A DNA stretch of 64,000 nt, from assembly GCF_014201715.1 (NCBI RefSeq), contig NZ_JACHFD010000013.1:1-64000 (forward strand). The letters are read 5' to 3'. Position numbers and translations under genes: made by a program. Of the stretch, positions 1 to 8,799 are shown piece by piece. The notes beneath the pieces were generated by a model that worked only from the letters and a program-made list of their open reading frames with translations, was not told where the DNA came from and did no database searches. Origin of the DNA: Haloferula luteola (GTDB lineage Bacteria > Verrucomicrobiota > Verrucomicrobiia > Verrucomicrobiales > Akkermansiaceae). Positions within the stretch are counted from its first letter, which is position 1. Every line of letters begins with the position of its first letter.

Positions 1-175
1 TTCCCCCGCCGCTCCGCTCATCACGGACCCTGTTTCATCCACTCCATCCCAATCCCTTAGCCATTCCCATGCCGGGTGGTGGGGGTTTTCAGCCCTCTCT
101 ATCGGTCCGGTCCGGCTTTCTCACTTCGGTGGGCTCTCGAATCGTGCGAGGCTCCTGCATCCACCCCAAGGTCCC

Positions 176-472
176 ATGACAATTCAACTCCATCCCTCCT
201 CAGCCAACGAGTGTTCTACCCTCACCGATGTGCTTTCAGCCCTTCGAAAAGAGGGACTCCGGCCTTCTCATGAGGCGAAGAACTGGGGGGATTGGATCCA
301 TTTCGAGGGGAGCCCAGCAGTGATCAGCATCGAATCGTTGCGCGGCCTGACGAGCTCCGCGACCCTCGAATGGGAAGATGAGGACGATGTGGACCTGACG
401 CCCATCTATCGAGCTTTTGACTCCCTCGGCTGGGTTGGATGTGATGAGGAGGGAGAGTTCCCTTTGGTTTGA
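176..472 (+). CDS. small hypothetical protein
   Basis: A 98-residue soluble, acidic protein with no signal peptide or membrane segment. It starts with ATG and has the length and composition of a small alpha/beta protein, with an acidic stretch (WEDEDDVDLTP) in the middle. It converges on the glycosyltransferase gene that ends 10 bp downstream on the other strand. I do not recognise a family. It is accepted as a gene because it fills the space up to the convergent neighbour and the competing reverse frame here reads as low-complexity. Function unknown. Confidence 0.55.
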   Translation: MTIQLHPSSANECSTLTDVLSALRKEGLRPSHEAKNWGDWIHFEGSPAVISIESLRGLTSSATLEWEDEDDVDLTPIYRAFDSLGWVGCDEEGEFPLV

Positions 473-482
473 GAGAGGAAGG

Positions 483-1787
483 TCAAGCGGCAACCACCTC
501 CCGGCGCACCGCTCGGCTCAGCAGGCTGGAGAGAATGGCCGCCCGGTCAAATTGGAGGGCGTGGTTTCGGCCTGCTTTCGAGAGAGCTGCGCGTTCGGCA
601 TCGGTCATCGCAGCGGCCCGGTCGAGGCAACGCACCAAGCCCTCGACGTCACCAGCCTCGTGCTCAAGGCAGTACCCGCCACTCGCTTCAGGAATGCCTC
701 CCGTCCGGGTGGTGATGACAGGGCCCAACCCACCAGAGAGAAGCTTCTCAGCCACTGCGATCCCGAATGTTTCCACAAACTCCGTGCGCGGTTTGCTCGG
801 AAGGCACCACGCGAAGCAACCGTGCATCAGTGCTCCTTTCTCGTCGTCGCTGACGTCGGTCATGACCCGAACATCGCCAAGCGCGGCCGCCTGCTCCTGA
901 ATTTCTGGCAGGGCCGGCCCGTTTCCACAGATGATCAACTCTTTGCTCCCACGAAGCTTGCAACGCTTCCACGCGTCTAAGAGATCATCGACTCCTTTCG
1001 CTGCAGCAATGCGTGAAAGGAACATCACGTAGCCATCCTTTTTGAGCTGACGCGAGGAAAGTATGGTTTCCACAGCTTCGGTCTGCTCATCGAGCGCGAG
1101 GTAAGCGGCGGTATCAATCGCCGGGTAGCTGATTCCCACCCGCCTTTCCAAACGACTTCCGAAATCGCTGCCCAACTGGGCATCCACGCGACGGCCCGCG
1201 TCCACGATAAGGTCTTTGGTGAACTGACTCACGGCCACGGGAAGGTCGTGTTCTAAGTAGTTCGACAAAAGCACCTGAGCGGCGCCAAGGCGACCTTCTG
1301 CAAGAGCATTCCCTACGACATTCGTGATATCGGAACCCACAGCCTCTCCCACGGTGAAAACCGAGGCCGATTTCCCCGACATCCGGAAGCTGTTGACCGC
1401 TTGCATCACCATGAGACCATGAGGCACCAAATACAGATCCATCATCATGGTCCTTCCGGGCAAGCGATGCAGCAGATCCGCAAGGTGTCCGCTGATTCCC
1501 AGTCCGAGCCGCCCATCGAGAACTTTGTAATCACCTAAAGGTTCGGGCCGATCCACCACAATGCCGTCGGAGTAGGGAGTCACCGTGGCCCGCGCCTTCA
1601 GCGGCAAACCACTGGATTCCAGGGTTTCGTACGGGTAGCTGACGATATGGACCTGTTCCAATCCCATGGCCAAAGCCGCTTCGGCGAGATTGCGAGCCTC
1701 GGTGGAATGGCCGCAAATGATCGGGTCCGCTCGGACGAGAAACACGGCGTTCCGAATGCGTTGCTGTCGCTGGTCATGGGAAGTCAT
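483..1787 (-). CDS. GT4-family glycosyltransferase
   Basis: A 434-residue GT-B glycosyltransferase that should transfer a sugar from an activated donor in the cytoplasm. The C-terminal half has the donor-site pattern of GT4 retaining enzymes: a start of the second Rossmann domain at GYVMFLSRIAAAKGVDDLL, then ETFGIAVAE (an E-x7-E pair), then TRTGGIPE. The N-terminal half resembles the acceptor domain. The open frame extends upstream to 1985, but that would run into the GH92 gene. The ATG at 1787 gives a normal family length and leaves an 89 bp gap. The next gene upstream on the same strand is a GH92 enzyme, so the two may act on the same glycan. Donor and acceptor cannot be told from sequence. 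Confidence 0.85.
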   Translation of the reverse strand: MTSHDQRQQRIRNAVFLVRADPIICGHSTEARNLAEAALAMGLEQVHIVSYPYETLESSGLPLKARATVTPYSDGIVVDRPEPLGDYKVLDGRLGLGISGHLADLLHRLPGRTMMMDLYLVPHGLMVMQAVNSFRMSGKSASVFTVGEAVGSDITNVVGNALAEGRLGAAQVLLSNYLEHDLPVAVSQFTKDLIVDAGRRVDAQLGSDFGSRLERRVGISYPAIDTAAYLALDEQTEAVETILSSRQLKKDGYVMFLSRIAAAKGVDDLLDAWKRCKLRGSKELIICGNGPALPEIQEQAAALGDVRVMTDVSDDEKGALMHGCFAWCLPSKPRTEFVETFGIAVAEKLLSGGLGPVITTRTGGIPEASGGYCLEHEAGDVEGLVRCLDRAAAMTDAERAALSKAGRNHALQFDRAAILSSLLSRAVRREVVAA

Positions 1788-1876
1788 GGCACGGGTAGAT
1801 TCAGGCTGTTGGGAAGAAATCTTTCCCTCCCGGTCGCAACTTCCGTGCCAAGGCCGGTCCAGCGATCTCCGCAGGC

Positions 1877-4030
1877 CTACGGAGCAAAGTCCGGCGGCGG
1901 CAATCGACTGCCAAAGTCCGTAGGGGAATCGCTCATTTTCAGCCGCAAATGGCCGCCCTTCCGAAACTCTTCGAGCCGCAACCAAGCTCGATCCAACGGC
2001 TGCCCCTGCCAGAATGCCTCCTCAATGAAAACATTCTCAGGCCCATGGTGGAGGCACTCGATCACCAACTCTCCCTCCGGCAGATGCCATCGACTGAGAG
2101 GGAACAACGGACTCCCAATCAGCATCAGAGGCTGCCCGCAAACCGGAAATAGCCCTGTCGCACTCCACACAAACCAGGACGACAGCCCACCCGAATCATC
2201 ATTGCCAGGGAGCCCGCCAGGACCGGTCGTGAATTGGCACTGCATCACCCGCCTCACTATGCGTGCGGTTCGGTCGTGCCGTCCGGCCCACAAGTAAGCG
2301 TACGGAGCTTCCATATCCGGCTCATTGTTGAGCCCTTCGAAACGGAACAACCGCTCCCCATGAGACGCTTCACTGAAGCCGAAAAACTTGTCGAGGAGGG
2401 CCGCAAACCGAGTTTTTCCACCTGCCAACTCGATCCGAGACTTCATTTCGTGCTGGAAACGGAACGAGTAGTTCCAATTTTCTCCCTCATAATAGGTGGA
2501 GTCCTCACGCAGCAATCCACTCACAGGATCAAAAGCATTCCGCCAATGGGGTGACAGCGCACTGGCCCGATCATGGATGACTTGGTGCCCCACCGCGCGA
2601 GCCATCCTCGCCATGCAAAAATGGGCATAGGAAATATCCAAGGTGTGGGACAGCGGATCGACCTGAAACTTCCGCCCATATTCACCGAACCGACTTCGCC
2701 GGCCACGGCCGCTTTGGCTCGTCCGCCACAGCAACGATAGTACCCGTTCCCAATCGGCCTCGATTCCGCGCAGGCGGGCATCTTCCAGAATGGCATGGCA
2801 CAACCCGGTCGCTTGCTTGGTGAAGCGATCGGGAACATTGTCCATGAGATAACTGACCGGAAATCCACCTTCACGGACCGCCACCTCCACGAGGAATTCG
2901 ACAAACGCCGCACCTTTCTCAGGCCACAGCGTCATCATCAAAGGAAGCTGGGTTTTGTAGAGGTCCCACAAGGTCGACAGGTCGAGGAAAAATGGCCCTG
3001 GCTTCCGGGTGAATGGATTCTCCCCCGAGAAGTCGGCAGGTTTCAGGCAAGAATGATAGAGAGCGCTGGCGAACATCTCCTGCTGTTCCGCACTTCCGCC
3101 CTCCACTTGGACTCTGGAAAGCACCGCCTCCCACGCTTCCGCGGCCTTTCGCACCACTTCCTCGAAATCGGATTCGGCCCCACAGGACCTCTGAGCATTC
3201 TCCGCCTCTTGGAGAGAAAACCCAAAGCTCAACTCCAACTCCGCACCCTCCCTTCCACGGAAGCCGAAGCCGAAAGTCGGACGAAACTTCTGCTTCTCAA
3301 GGGTGAGTTCGTAACTCGTTGCCGCCATTTCTTCGTCGTCCTCCCACAGAAAAGCTTCGGCCTTTCCTGCCTTCACATGGAAGTGCACCGGAATTCCTTC
3401 CATCACCACCACCCCTGACACGGCATTCCCGTCTGCCTTCAGTGTGGCACCCTGAGGATAAGTCCCCATTTCCTCGATAAGCAAACCTCCCGCCGAAACT
3501 TCCACCGCCACCGCCACTGGGGCTCCCTCGGGAAACCGGTAGCGGTGCTTCATCCCCTTTTCCATCGGCGTGACTTCAAATCCAACATTCACTCCGCACA
3601 AACGACCGGCATAGTAGCCAGGCCACGCCACTTCATCAGCCAAAGGTTGCCGCACCGTCCGCTCCTCCAATCCTGCTGGTCCCAATGGGGTCGTCAGCAG
3701 ATAATTGTAGTACATCCGAATCCGCCCGGTGCCACTTTGCTGAAAATGGGCTAGCCCAAGTGCTTCATGGGCGCCGAAAGCCACCGGGGGAGAGCCCCCT
3801 GAAAGGGAAAGGCCATAGCGACCATATCCGGTCACGTAAGCTCCAGAGTAGGCACATGCCGAAACCATCCCAAATGGCAGCGTCGCACCGGGATGAGTAT
3901 TCCCCACGGGAGGTTTGGCGCGCCACCAGGTGGCGGCGATTCCTTCAGGTTTCGGCAGGTCGGATTCCGCATTTCCCAAAAACGGATCTACCAACGCCAC
4001 GTGGGGCAGGTCGGTGGGTTTCTCCATCAT
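1877..4030 (-). CDS. GH92-family glycoside hydrolase (alpha-mannosidase-like)
   Basis: A 717-residue glycoside hydrolase of family 92, a family of Ca-dependent inverting exo-alpha-mannosidases. Family signatures are visible: an N-terminal PVGNTHPGATLPFGMV segment, a central YEGENWNYSF segment where the general acid glutamate lies, and GLPGNDDSGGLSSWFVW near the C-terminus, carrying the catalytic-base aspartates. I chose the ATG at 4030 because GGAGAAG lies about nine bases upstream; a TTG at 4063 is the alternative. Most GH92 enzymes are secreted, but no signal peptide is visible here, so a cytoplasmic role is inferred. It lies just upstream of the GT4 gene on the same strand and 71 bp downstream of the VWA gene. 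Confidence 0.88.
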   Translation of the reverse strand: MMEKPTDLPHVALVDPFLGNAESDLPKPEGIAATWWRAKPPVGNTHPGATLPFGMVSACAYSGAYVTGYGRYGLSLSGGSPPVAFGAHEALGLAHFQQSGTGRIRMYYNYLLTTPLGPAGLEERTVRQPLADEVAWPGYYAGRLCGVNVGFEVTPMEKGMKHRYRFPEGAPVAVAVEVSAGGLLIEEMGTYPQGATLKADGNAVSGVVVMEGIPVHFHVKAGKAEAFLWEDDEEMAATSYELTLEKQKFRPTFGFGFRGREGAELELSFGFSLQEAENAQRSCGAESDFEEVVRKAAEAWEAVLSRVQVEGGSAEQQEMFASALYHSCLKPADFSGENPFTRKPGPFFLDLSTLWDLYKTQLPLMMTLWPEKGAAFVEFLVEVAVREGGFPVSYLMDNVPDRFTKQATGLCHAILEDARLRGIEADWERVLSLLWRTSQSGRGRRSRFGEYGRKFQVDPLSHTLDISYAHFCMARMARAVGHQVIHDRASALSPHWRNAFDPVSGLLREDSTYYEGENWNYSFRFQHEMKSRIELAGGKTRFAALLDKFFGFSEASHGERLFRFEGLNNEPDMEAPYAYLWAGRHDRTARIVRRVMQCQFTTGPGGLPGNDDSGGLSSWFVWSATGLFPVCGQPLMLIGSPLFPLSRWHLPEGELVIECLHHGPENVFIEEAFWQGQPLDRAWLRLEEFRKGGHLRLKMSDSPTDFGSRLPPPDFAP

Positions 4031-4101
4031 CTCCAATCGCTTCTCCAGCAGGACTCGGACCAAGACCCCTATCGCCCTCCCCTACCAAGAAGTCCATCCT
4101 G

Positions 4102-6000
4102 TCATCGACCCGATTCACCCAATCGTCGAATCAACTTCAGAAAGTCCTCTTGCTGCTCATCCGATTCCTGATTCGTCTCCCCTCCCACGAGGTCTTCGAC
4201 CTGTTCCCAGGACCATTCATCAACCTCCGACATCCCCTGCAATTTCATCCCAAATGCCGCCACCGCAGCACCCAACCGAAAATCTCTTCCCGCATCTTCC
4301 CATGGGATGGGATCACCCACCCCGGTGGATTCCATCTGCCATCTCGAACTTCCCTCCGGAAGCTGATAGCCGACCTTCAGAGTGAACCACTCAGAGCTCT
4401 CCACGACTTCCCTTCGAGTGGCCGATTTCTGATACCGCAACTCTGCAGTGGCGTCGGGCCCTTCACCCTTTACCGGCACCCATTCGTAGAAAACGGTGAC
4501 CGAGTCCCCCGCAACCAGATTTCCCATCCTCGCCCCCTCTTCGAAGGCATCATCATGCCGCAGAGTCCGATTGAGCCCCCCGATCAGCCGATAGGATTCC
4601 ACCTTCGCCGGATTGAACTCCAGCTGTGTCGTCACCTCCTTGGCAAGGGGCACCTCGACTTCACTCAGCTTTTGGAGGAAGATCGCCTCCGCCTCGCGTT
4701 CATCCTTCACAGCATGGTACTGCCCATCTTCGACAAGAGCCACCGCGTCTGACATGGCATCGTCAAGCAGATGGGACCCAAAGGTCAAAACCGTGAGGTC
4801 GACCTTTTCGTCGGGATGTCTTTTGATGGCTTCCACCCAAGCTCCCAACGGGGATTCACTGGCGTCCGAATCGACGCTGGTCGCTAGAACCACTCGAGTC
4901 ACACCCCCATCTACCGAAGACTCCCGCGCCATCCGATAGGCCCGCGCAAGCGCCTCCTCTTCACTCCCCGCCCCCCCCCTACCTGCTCCTAATGAAGCCA
5001 AGGCGCCCACTGCCTTCGCTTTCCCATCCGAGTCCAAGCGAGTCGATTCCAAGCTCACCTCCTCTCGCCCCGCATCCATCACGATCCCCATCCGATCGCG
5101 ATCATCGAGAGCTCCGATCAATTTCTCCATCGAAGTTTTCAGCCATGCCCACGAAGGCATCCCCTGATTCCAACCCGAAACATCGACCAAAAACACCCAG
5201 TTCGAAGGAGGTCGCTTCACGTTGACGACGTCCTTCCCCCGGAGCGACACCCGAAGCAACCGATGTTCCGGATCCCAAGGACAGGTCGCCAATTGGGTCG
5301 ACAGCGCCATCACCTGTCCATCTTTCGGCTCCGGATCTCCGTATTGGAAAGCGTTGATGCATGACTCGATGCGAACCATTTCAGGGCGAACCGGCCGCCC
5401 CTCGAAAATCGCCTGGCGGATGACGGAGTAAGAGCCCGTTTCCACGTTCACGGGAAATGATGAAAGAGGATGTTCCCAGGGCGTCCGCCAGGACCCATCG
5501 CTGCTTCGTCCGAGATCGGAACCCGGAGCCTCGCGAGGCCCGGACATCTTTTGCATCATCGGTGCGGATCCCATTTCCAGCCCTTGCGTGCTCCTCATCA
5601 GATCCTGAGACTGCGTGGAACGCAGTGCCATCTCTGGTGCAGGCAACCTCCTTTCTGCCTCGATCTCTGGAGGCCGAGCAGCGGACGCGCTTTGCGGCTG
5701 CAATGGGGCGGCGGCGCTCGACGGGGTGCGTGCCGATCCATCGCCAGCACCAGGGTGCGCTTCCCACGCCAATCCCTGACCGTCCGGTACCCGGCGATGC
5801 GCGGTGAGCAGATTGACCACCAACATCACGGCCGCTGCTGCTGCCACCGCGCCCCCGAATCGCCAGATCCACCGGCGAGGCGAACTCACCCCATCCCCAT
5901 CGAGAGCTTTCTCGATGGAAGCCAGCAGGGCGTCATCCACCGCGCGTCCCTTCGACTGCTCTTTCAGGAGAGCATCCATCAGATCATCTTCGTGTTTCAT
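4102..6000 (-). CDS. YfbK-like VWA-domain membrane protein
   Basis: A 632-residue protein of the YfbK type. A short cytoplasmic N-terminus is followed by one membrane segment (about residues 44-66), a Pro/Ala-rich linker, the YfbK-specific N-terminal domain (SSFPVNVETGSYSVIR, MVRIESCINAFQYG), a von Willebrand A domain, and the C-terminal domain typical of these proteins. The metal-site motif reads FLVDVSGWNQ where family members usually have DxSxS, and the later TDGD-type strand reads ATSVDSD, so the MIDAS looks degenerate. The ATG at 6000 lies 22 bp after the sigma-factor stop, so the two are probably co-transcribed. By position it may act as a membrane partner or anti-sigma-like regulator; that is inference. 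Confidence 0.8.
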   Translation of the reverse strand: MKHEDDLMDALLKEQSKGRAVDDALLASIEKALDGDGVSSPRRWIWRFGGAVAAAAAVMLVVNLLTAHRRVPDGQGLAWEAHPGAGDGSARTPSSAAAPLQPQSASAARPPEIEAERRLPAPEMALRSTQSQDLMRSTQGLEMGSAPMMQKMSGPREAPGSDLGRSSDGSWRTPWEHPLSSFPVNVETGSYSVIRQAIFEGRPVRPEMVRIESCINAFQYGDPEPKDGQVMALSTQLATCPWDPEHRLLRVSLRGKDVVNVKRPPSNWVFLVDVSGWNQGMPSWAWLKTSMEKLIGALDDRDRMGIVMDAGREEVSLESTRLDSDGKAKAVGALASLGAGRGGAGSEEEALARAYRMARESSVDGGVTRVVLATSVDSDASESPLGAWVEAIKRHPDEKVDLTVLTFGSHLLDDAMSDAVALVEDGQYHAVKDEREAEAIFLQKLSEVEVPLAKEVTTQLEFNPAKVESYRLIGGLNRTLRHDDAFEEGARMGNLVAGDSVTVFYEWVPVKGEGPDATAELRYQKSATRREVVESSEWFTLKVGYQLPEGSSRWQMESTGVGDPIPWEDAGRDFRLGAAVAAFGMKLQGMSEVDEWSWEQVEDLVGGETNQESDEQQEDFLKLIRRLGESGR

Positions 6001-6022
6001 GGTTTCGATGGGTCCAGGAATT

Positions 6023-6514
6023 TCAGGCCAGCCGGGAAAGGCATTCACGCAGTGCCTCCCTCGCTCGTTCGAGACGTTTGCGCAGCGCGGCCGCCGAGGT
6101 AGAGAGCAAGGCCGCCGCCTCTTCCGAACTCCTACCTTCATCGTAGGTCAATCTCACCGCATCAGCCATCGGGCTCGGCAGCTTCCCCCGGCATTCTTCC
6201 AATCTATCAAACAATTCTCCATCTCCTGACACCGACCGGAACGGGGCCTCAAGCCGCTCCAAAGTCTCCTCATCCAGCGCCACTTCCCGGGCATGCCGAC
6301 GGCAATACTCCCGCCATTTGTTGCGAATGATCCCGCGCATCCATATCCCGAAATCCCTCGTCGCATCAAAGCGACCGAGGCTTTGCCATGCTGCCACACA
6401 GGCATCTTGCACCAAATCTCTGGCTGCCGCGTCGGACTTCACCAATGCCGTGGCATAGGCCAGCAGTCCTCGATGATGACCGCGAATCAGTTCAGAAAAT
6501 CGAGCACGATCCAT
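6023..6514 (-). CDS. ECF RNA polymerase sigma factor
   Basis: A 163-residue ECF-type sigma factor. Region 2 covers DLVQDACVAAWQSLGRF and GIWMRGIIRNKWREY; region 4 is a C-terminal helix-turn-helix around RSSEEAAALLSTSAAALRKR. The ATG at 6514 aligns with the usual start of region 2 (MDRARFSELI). An in-frame ATG at 6550 would add 12 residues, and neither start has a strong Shine-Dalgarno. It is directly upstream of the YfbK-like VWA gene (22 bp), suggesting a regulated pair. Target promoters cannot be predicted from this sequence. Confidence 0.85.
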   Translation of the reverse strand: MDRARFSELIRGHHRGLLAYATALVKSDAAARDLVQDACVAAWQSLGRFDATRDFGIWMRGIIRNKWREYCRRHAREVALDEETLERLEAPFRSVSGDGELFDRLEECRGKLPSPMADAVRLTYDEGRSSEEAAALLSTSAAALRKRLERAREALRECLSRLA

Positions 6515-6624
6515 GGGTGGGGAGAATGCAATAACGGAAGCGGCTTGCATGGCTTTTCAAGCGCCATTGACGCCGTGCTCCAAGATTGTGACATGAAAAT
6601 CCCGCCACCTTGAAGTTTTCGATC

Positions 6625-8136
6625 CTATTCCCCTGAAAGTTGTCGAATGCGCGCATCATCGAGGGCGGCCTCGAAAATGAAAAGTTCGTCCATCCGGCCC
6701 TTGAATCCGTTGTCAAAGCCAGGACGCGCCACCGATCCAATCAATAAGGGAGAGGCCAGTTCTCCCTCAAAATCCGGAGTCCAGCCTGCAAAGGGCTCCC
6801 GCAGAACACTGGATGCCAAATCCTCCCGTTTCCCATCCACATAAAGTGTCGTGATCGCCTCACCCGGCCTCACTTCACCACCCCGGAACACCACCGCCAC
6901 ATGGTGCCAATTCCCATCCGCCAAAGTCTGACTGCCCACGTAGAAGACATTGTTGAATGCGAAGCACAATCGAACCGGCTCCCCTGGTCCCTCCGACGAT
7001 AGCAACAACTCGCACATGGTCGATGCCGAGCGCTTTTGTCGCCCCCAAGTGATCAGCGATCGAAAGCGTCGAAAATCCGCACGTGGATCCGGCTTCACCC
7101 ACAAGGCAATGGTTCGCGGAGCATCGCCTCGGACCCCCATCCAGTTGGTCCGCACCGGCGTCGCCTTCCCAGGAAACTCAAATCCGTCCCCTTCCCACCC
7201 GGCGACCAAGCTCCCTCCTCGCGGATCGATCTCCAACTTCATCTCGTCCGCTACAGGATGTGTCCCTCTGGCGATCAGTTCACCTGCTTTCCCGGCCTCA
7301 AATGGAATCCACACATACGGGAGGTCCTCCGGTAGGGACTTCAGAAATTTCCCAGGTTCCAAGGGGACTCTCCCGAACTCTCCTTGCTCGGACACCTCAA
7401 ATGCCTCGCCCGCCCGAATCACCCGAGTTTCCTGGACCCCTCTCTGTGCCGAAGCACTCACCCGTCCCTCAAAGACGTGGACTTGGGGCAACGCATCTCC
7501 ATCCGTCGTGAGCCCGAATTCCGTACCCAAATCCACTACCTCCACCCTCGGGGAAACCACCTTGAATCCCCGCGCTTTTTCCTCCACACGAAATCTCGCC
7601 GTGCCTCTCGACATCAACAGTTCCAGAGGACCTTTTAGCGTGAACTCAGCAGGCCCCAGCACCATTCCGGAAACGCCCGCTCCAAACTCCAGCTTCATGC
7701 TTCCTTGGCGGATCTTGACCCTCGTTCCCGGCTCCAGGCGCGGATGCGAGGGATCCCCTCCCACCACGGCAAAATCCGTGTTAGGGGCCACCTCATAACT
7801 CAACATCGGCGGATTCGCATGAGTCCAAATCAAGCGCATCCCTCCCGCCAACAGCAACAGCACCGCCGCGGCAGCGAGCCAGGAAGACCGCAAAATCTTC
7901 GATCTCTGCCGTTGCAAGATCTCTTCTACCGTCGCCGGTCTTGGACGCGCCTCCCCAGACCCACCACCTGCACCCAACTCGGAGCTTAAGCGCTGATGCA
8001 AAAGAAACGACTTCCGAAATAGCGCCCTTCGTTCGCGAGAGCCGCGCAGTGCCGCCTCCAGCAAGGCAATTTCCTCACGACTGGCCTCCCCTTCGATCGC
8101 GGCCTGCACCAGAAGCTCGAATTCTCGTCCGTTCAT
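6625..8136 (-). CDS. FecR-domain protein with C-terminal LamG domain
   Basis: A 503-residue single-pass membrane protein. The N-terminus is a short cytoplasmic helical domain (EEIALLEAALRGSRERRALF), followed by one membrane segment near residues 85-105. Next comes a FecR-type periplasmic domain (ARFRVEEKARGFKVVSPRVE, VVDLGTEFGL, VHVFEGRVSA). The C-terminal half (about 285-500) is a LamG/concanavalin-like domain (TIALWVKPDP, DGNWHHVAVVF, FKGRMDELFIFEAAL). Its ATG overlaps the stop of the upstream sigma gene by 4 bp (ATGA), so they are translationally coupled. FecR proteins sense signals and control their cognate sigma factor; the LamG part suggests carbohydrate recognition, which is inference. 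This architecture is common in Planctomycetes/Verrucomicrobia. Confidence 0.88.
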   Translation of the reverse strand: MNGREFELLVQAAIEGEASREEIALLEAALRGSRERRALFRKSFLLHQRLSSELGAGGGSGEARPRPATVEEILQRQRSKILRSSWLAAAAVLLLLAGGMRLIWTHANPPMLSYEVAPNTDFAVVGGDPSHPRLEPGTRVKIRQGSMKLEFGAGVSGMVLGPAEFTLKGPLELLMSRGTARFRVEEKARGFKVVSPRVEVVDLGTEFGLTTDGDALPQVHVFEGRVSASAQRGVQETRVIRAGEAFEVSEQGEFGRVPLEPGKFLKSLPEDLPYVWIPFEAGKAGELIARGTHPVADEMKLEIDPRGGSLVAGWEGDGFEFPGKATPVRTNWMGVRGDAPRTIALWVKPDPRADFRRFRSLITWGRQKRSASTMCELLLSSEGPGEPVRLCFAFNNVFYVGSQTLADGNWHHVAVVFRGGEVRPGEAITTLYVDGKREDLASSVLREPFAGWTPDFEGELASPLLIGSVARPGFDNGFKGRMDELFIFEAALDDARIRQLSGE

Positions 8137-8681
8137 CCCAGTGGGAAGCTTGGGTTCATGCCTCGCTCGACACAGCGTCTCAATGCGATCCTCAGCCGAA
8201 AAAGCACTCCCCGCACCGCCGCGGAACTCTTACCTGTCGACTCCGCAAATTGTTCCACGGCGCCATGCTTGCGGTAACGCATCAGGAGCAAAGCGCGGTC
8301 CTCCTCCGTCAGCCTCTCGAGGCATTCCCGCAACGCAGGCATGCCTTCCGCCAGCAACGGATCCTCCTCCTCAAATTCATCCGCGAGCGTCTCAATCAGT
8401 TCATGCCCAAAAGCCACCTTGCCTTCCCGGATCGCTTTCGTCCGCGACCGCATCGCCACATACCTCGCAAACGCATACGCCCAAGCCCGAAAATTCGTCC
8501 CCAGTTCAAATTCCTCACGTTTTTCCCAAAGCAATAGGTTCACCTCCTGCAAGACATCATCCCGAACATCCCGATTGGGAACGAGGTGACAGATAAAAAC
8601 CAGCAGCGCATCCTGATGCTGGAGCAAAAGGCGCACAAACTCTCCCTGATCGGAGGCTTCTGGTGAATGGGGTCGGGCCAT
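8133..8681 (-). CDS. sigma-70 family RNA polymerase sigma factor
   Basis: A 182-residue ECF-like sigma factor. Region 2 reads DDVLQEVNLLLWEKREEF and FRAWAYAFARYVAMRSR; region 4 reads LTEEDRALLLMRYRKHG followed by a helix-turn-helix. The ATG at 8681 is preferred over the extension to 8786, which adds residues outside the sigma fold. The stop overlaps the start of the FecR-LamG gene by 4 bp. This sigma/FecR pairing is the usual layout of the sigma factor with its membrane regulator. Confidence 0.88.
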   Translation of the reverse strand: MARPHSPEASDQGEFVRLLLQHQDALLVFICHLVPNRDVRDDVLQEVNLLLWEKREEFELGTNFRAWAYAFARYVAMRSRTKAIREGKVAFGHELIETLADEFEEEDPLLAEGMPALRECLERLTEEDRALLLMRYRKHGAVEQFAESTGKSSAAVRGVLFRLRIALRRCVERGMNPSFPLG

Positions 8682-8799
8682 CAATTCGTTATCCCGAGAA
8701 CAAGGGCTGATGGAAGATCTCAAAAAGATCCAAAACGTTCGGATTTTTCCCTTTTCCCATGCAATCCCAAGAATGGGTGGCCGCACCTAGCGGCTGAAA

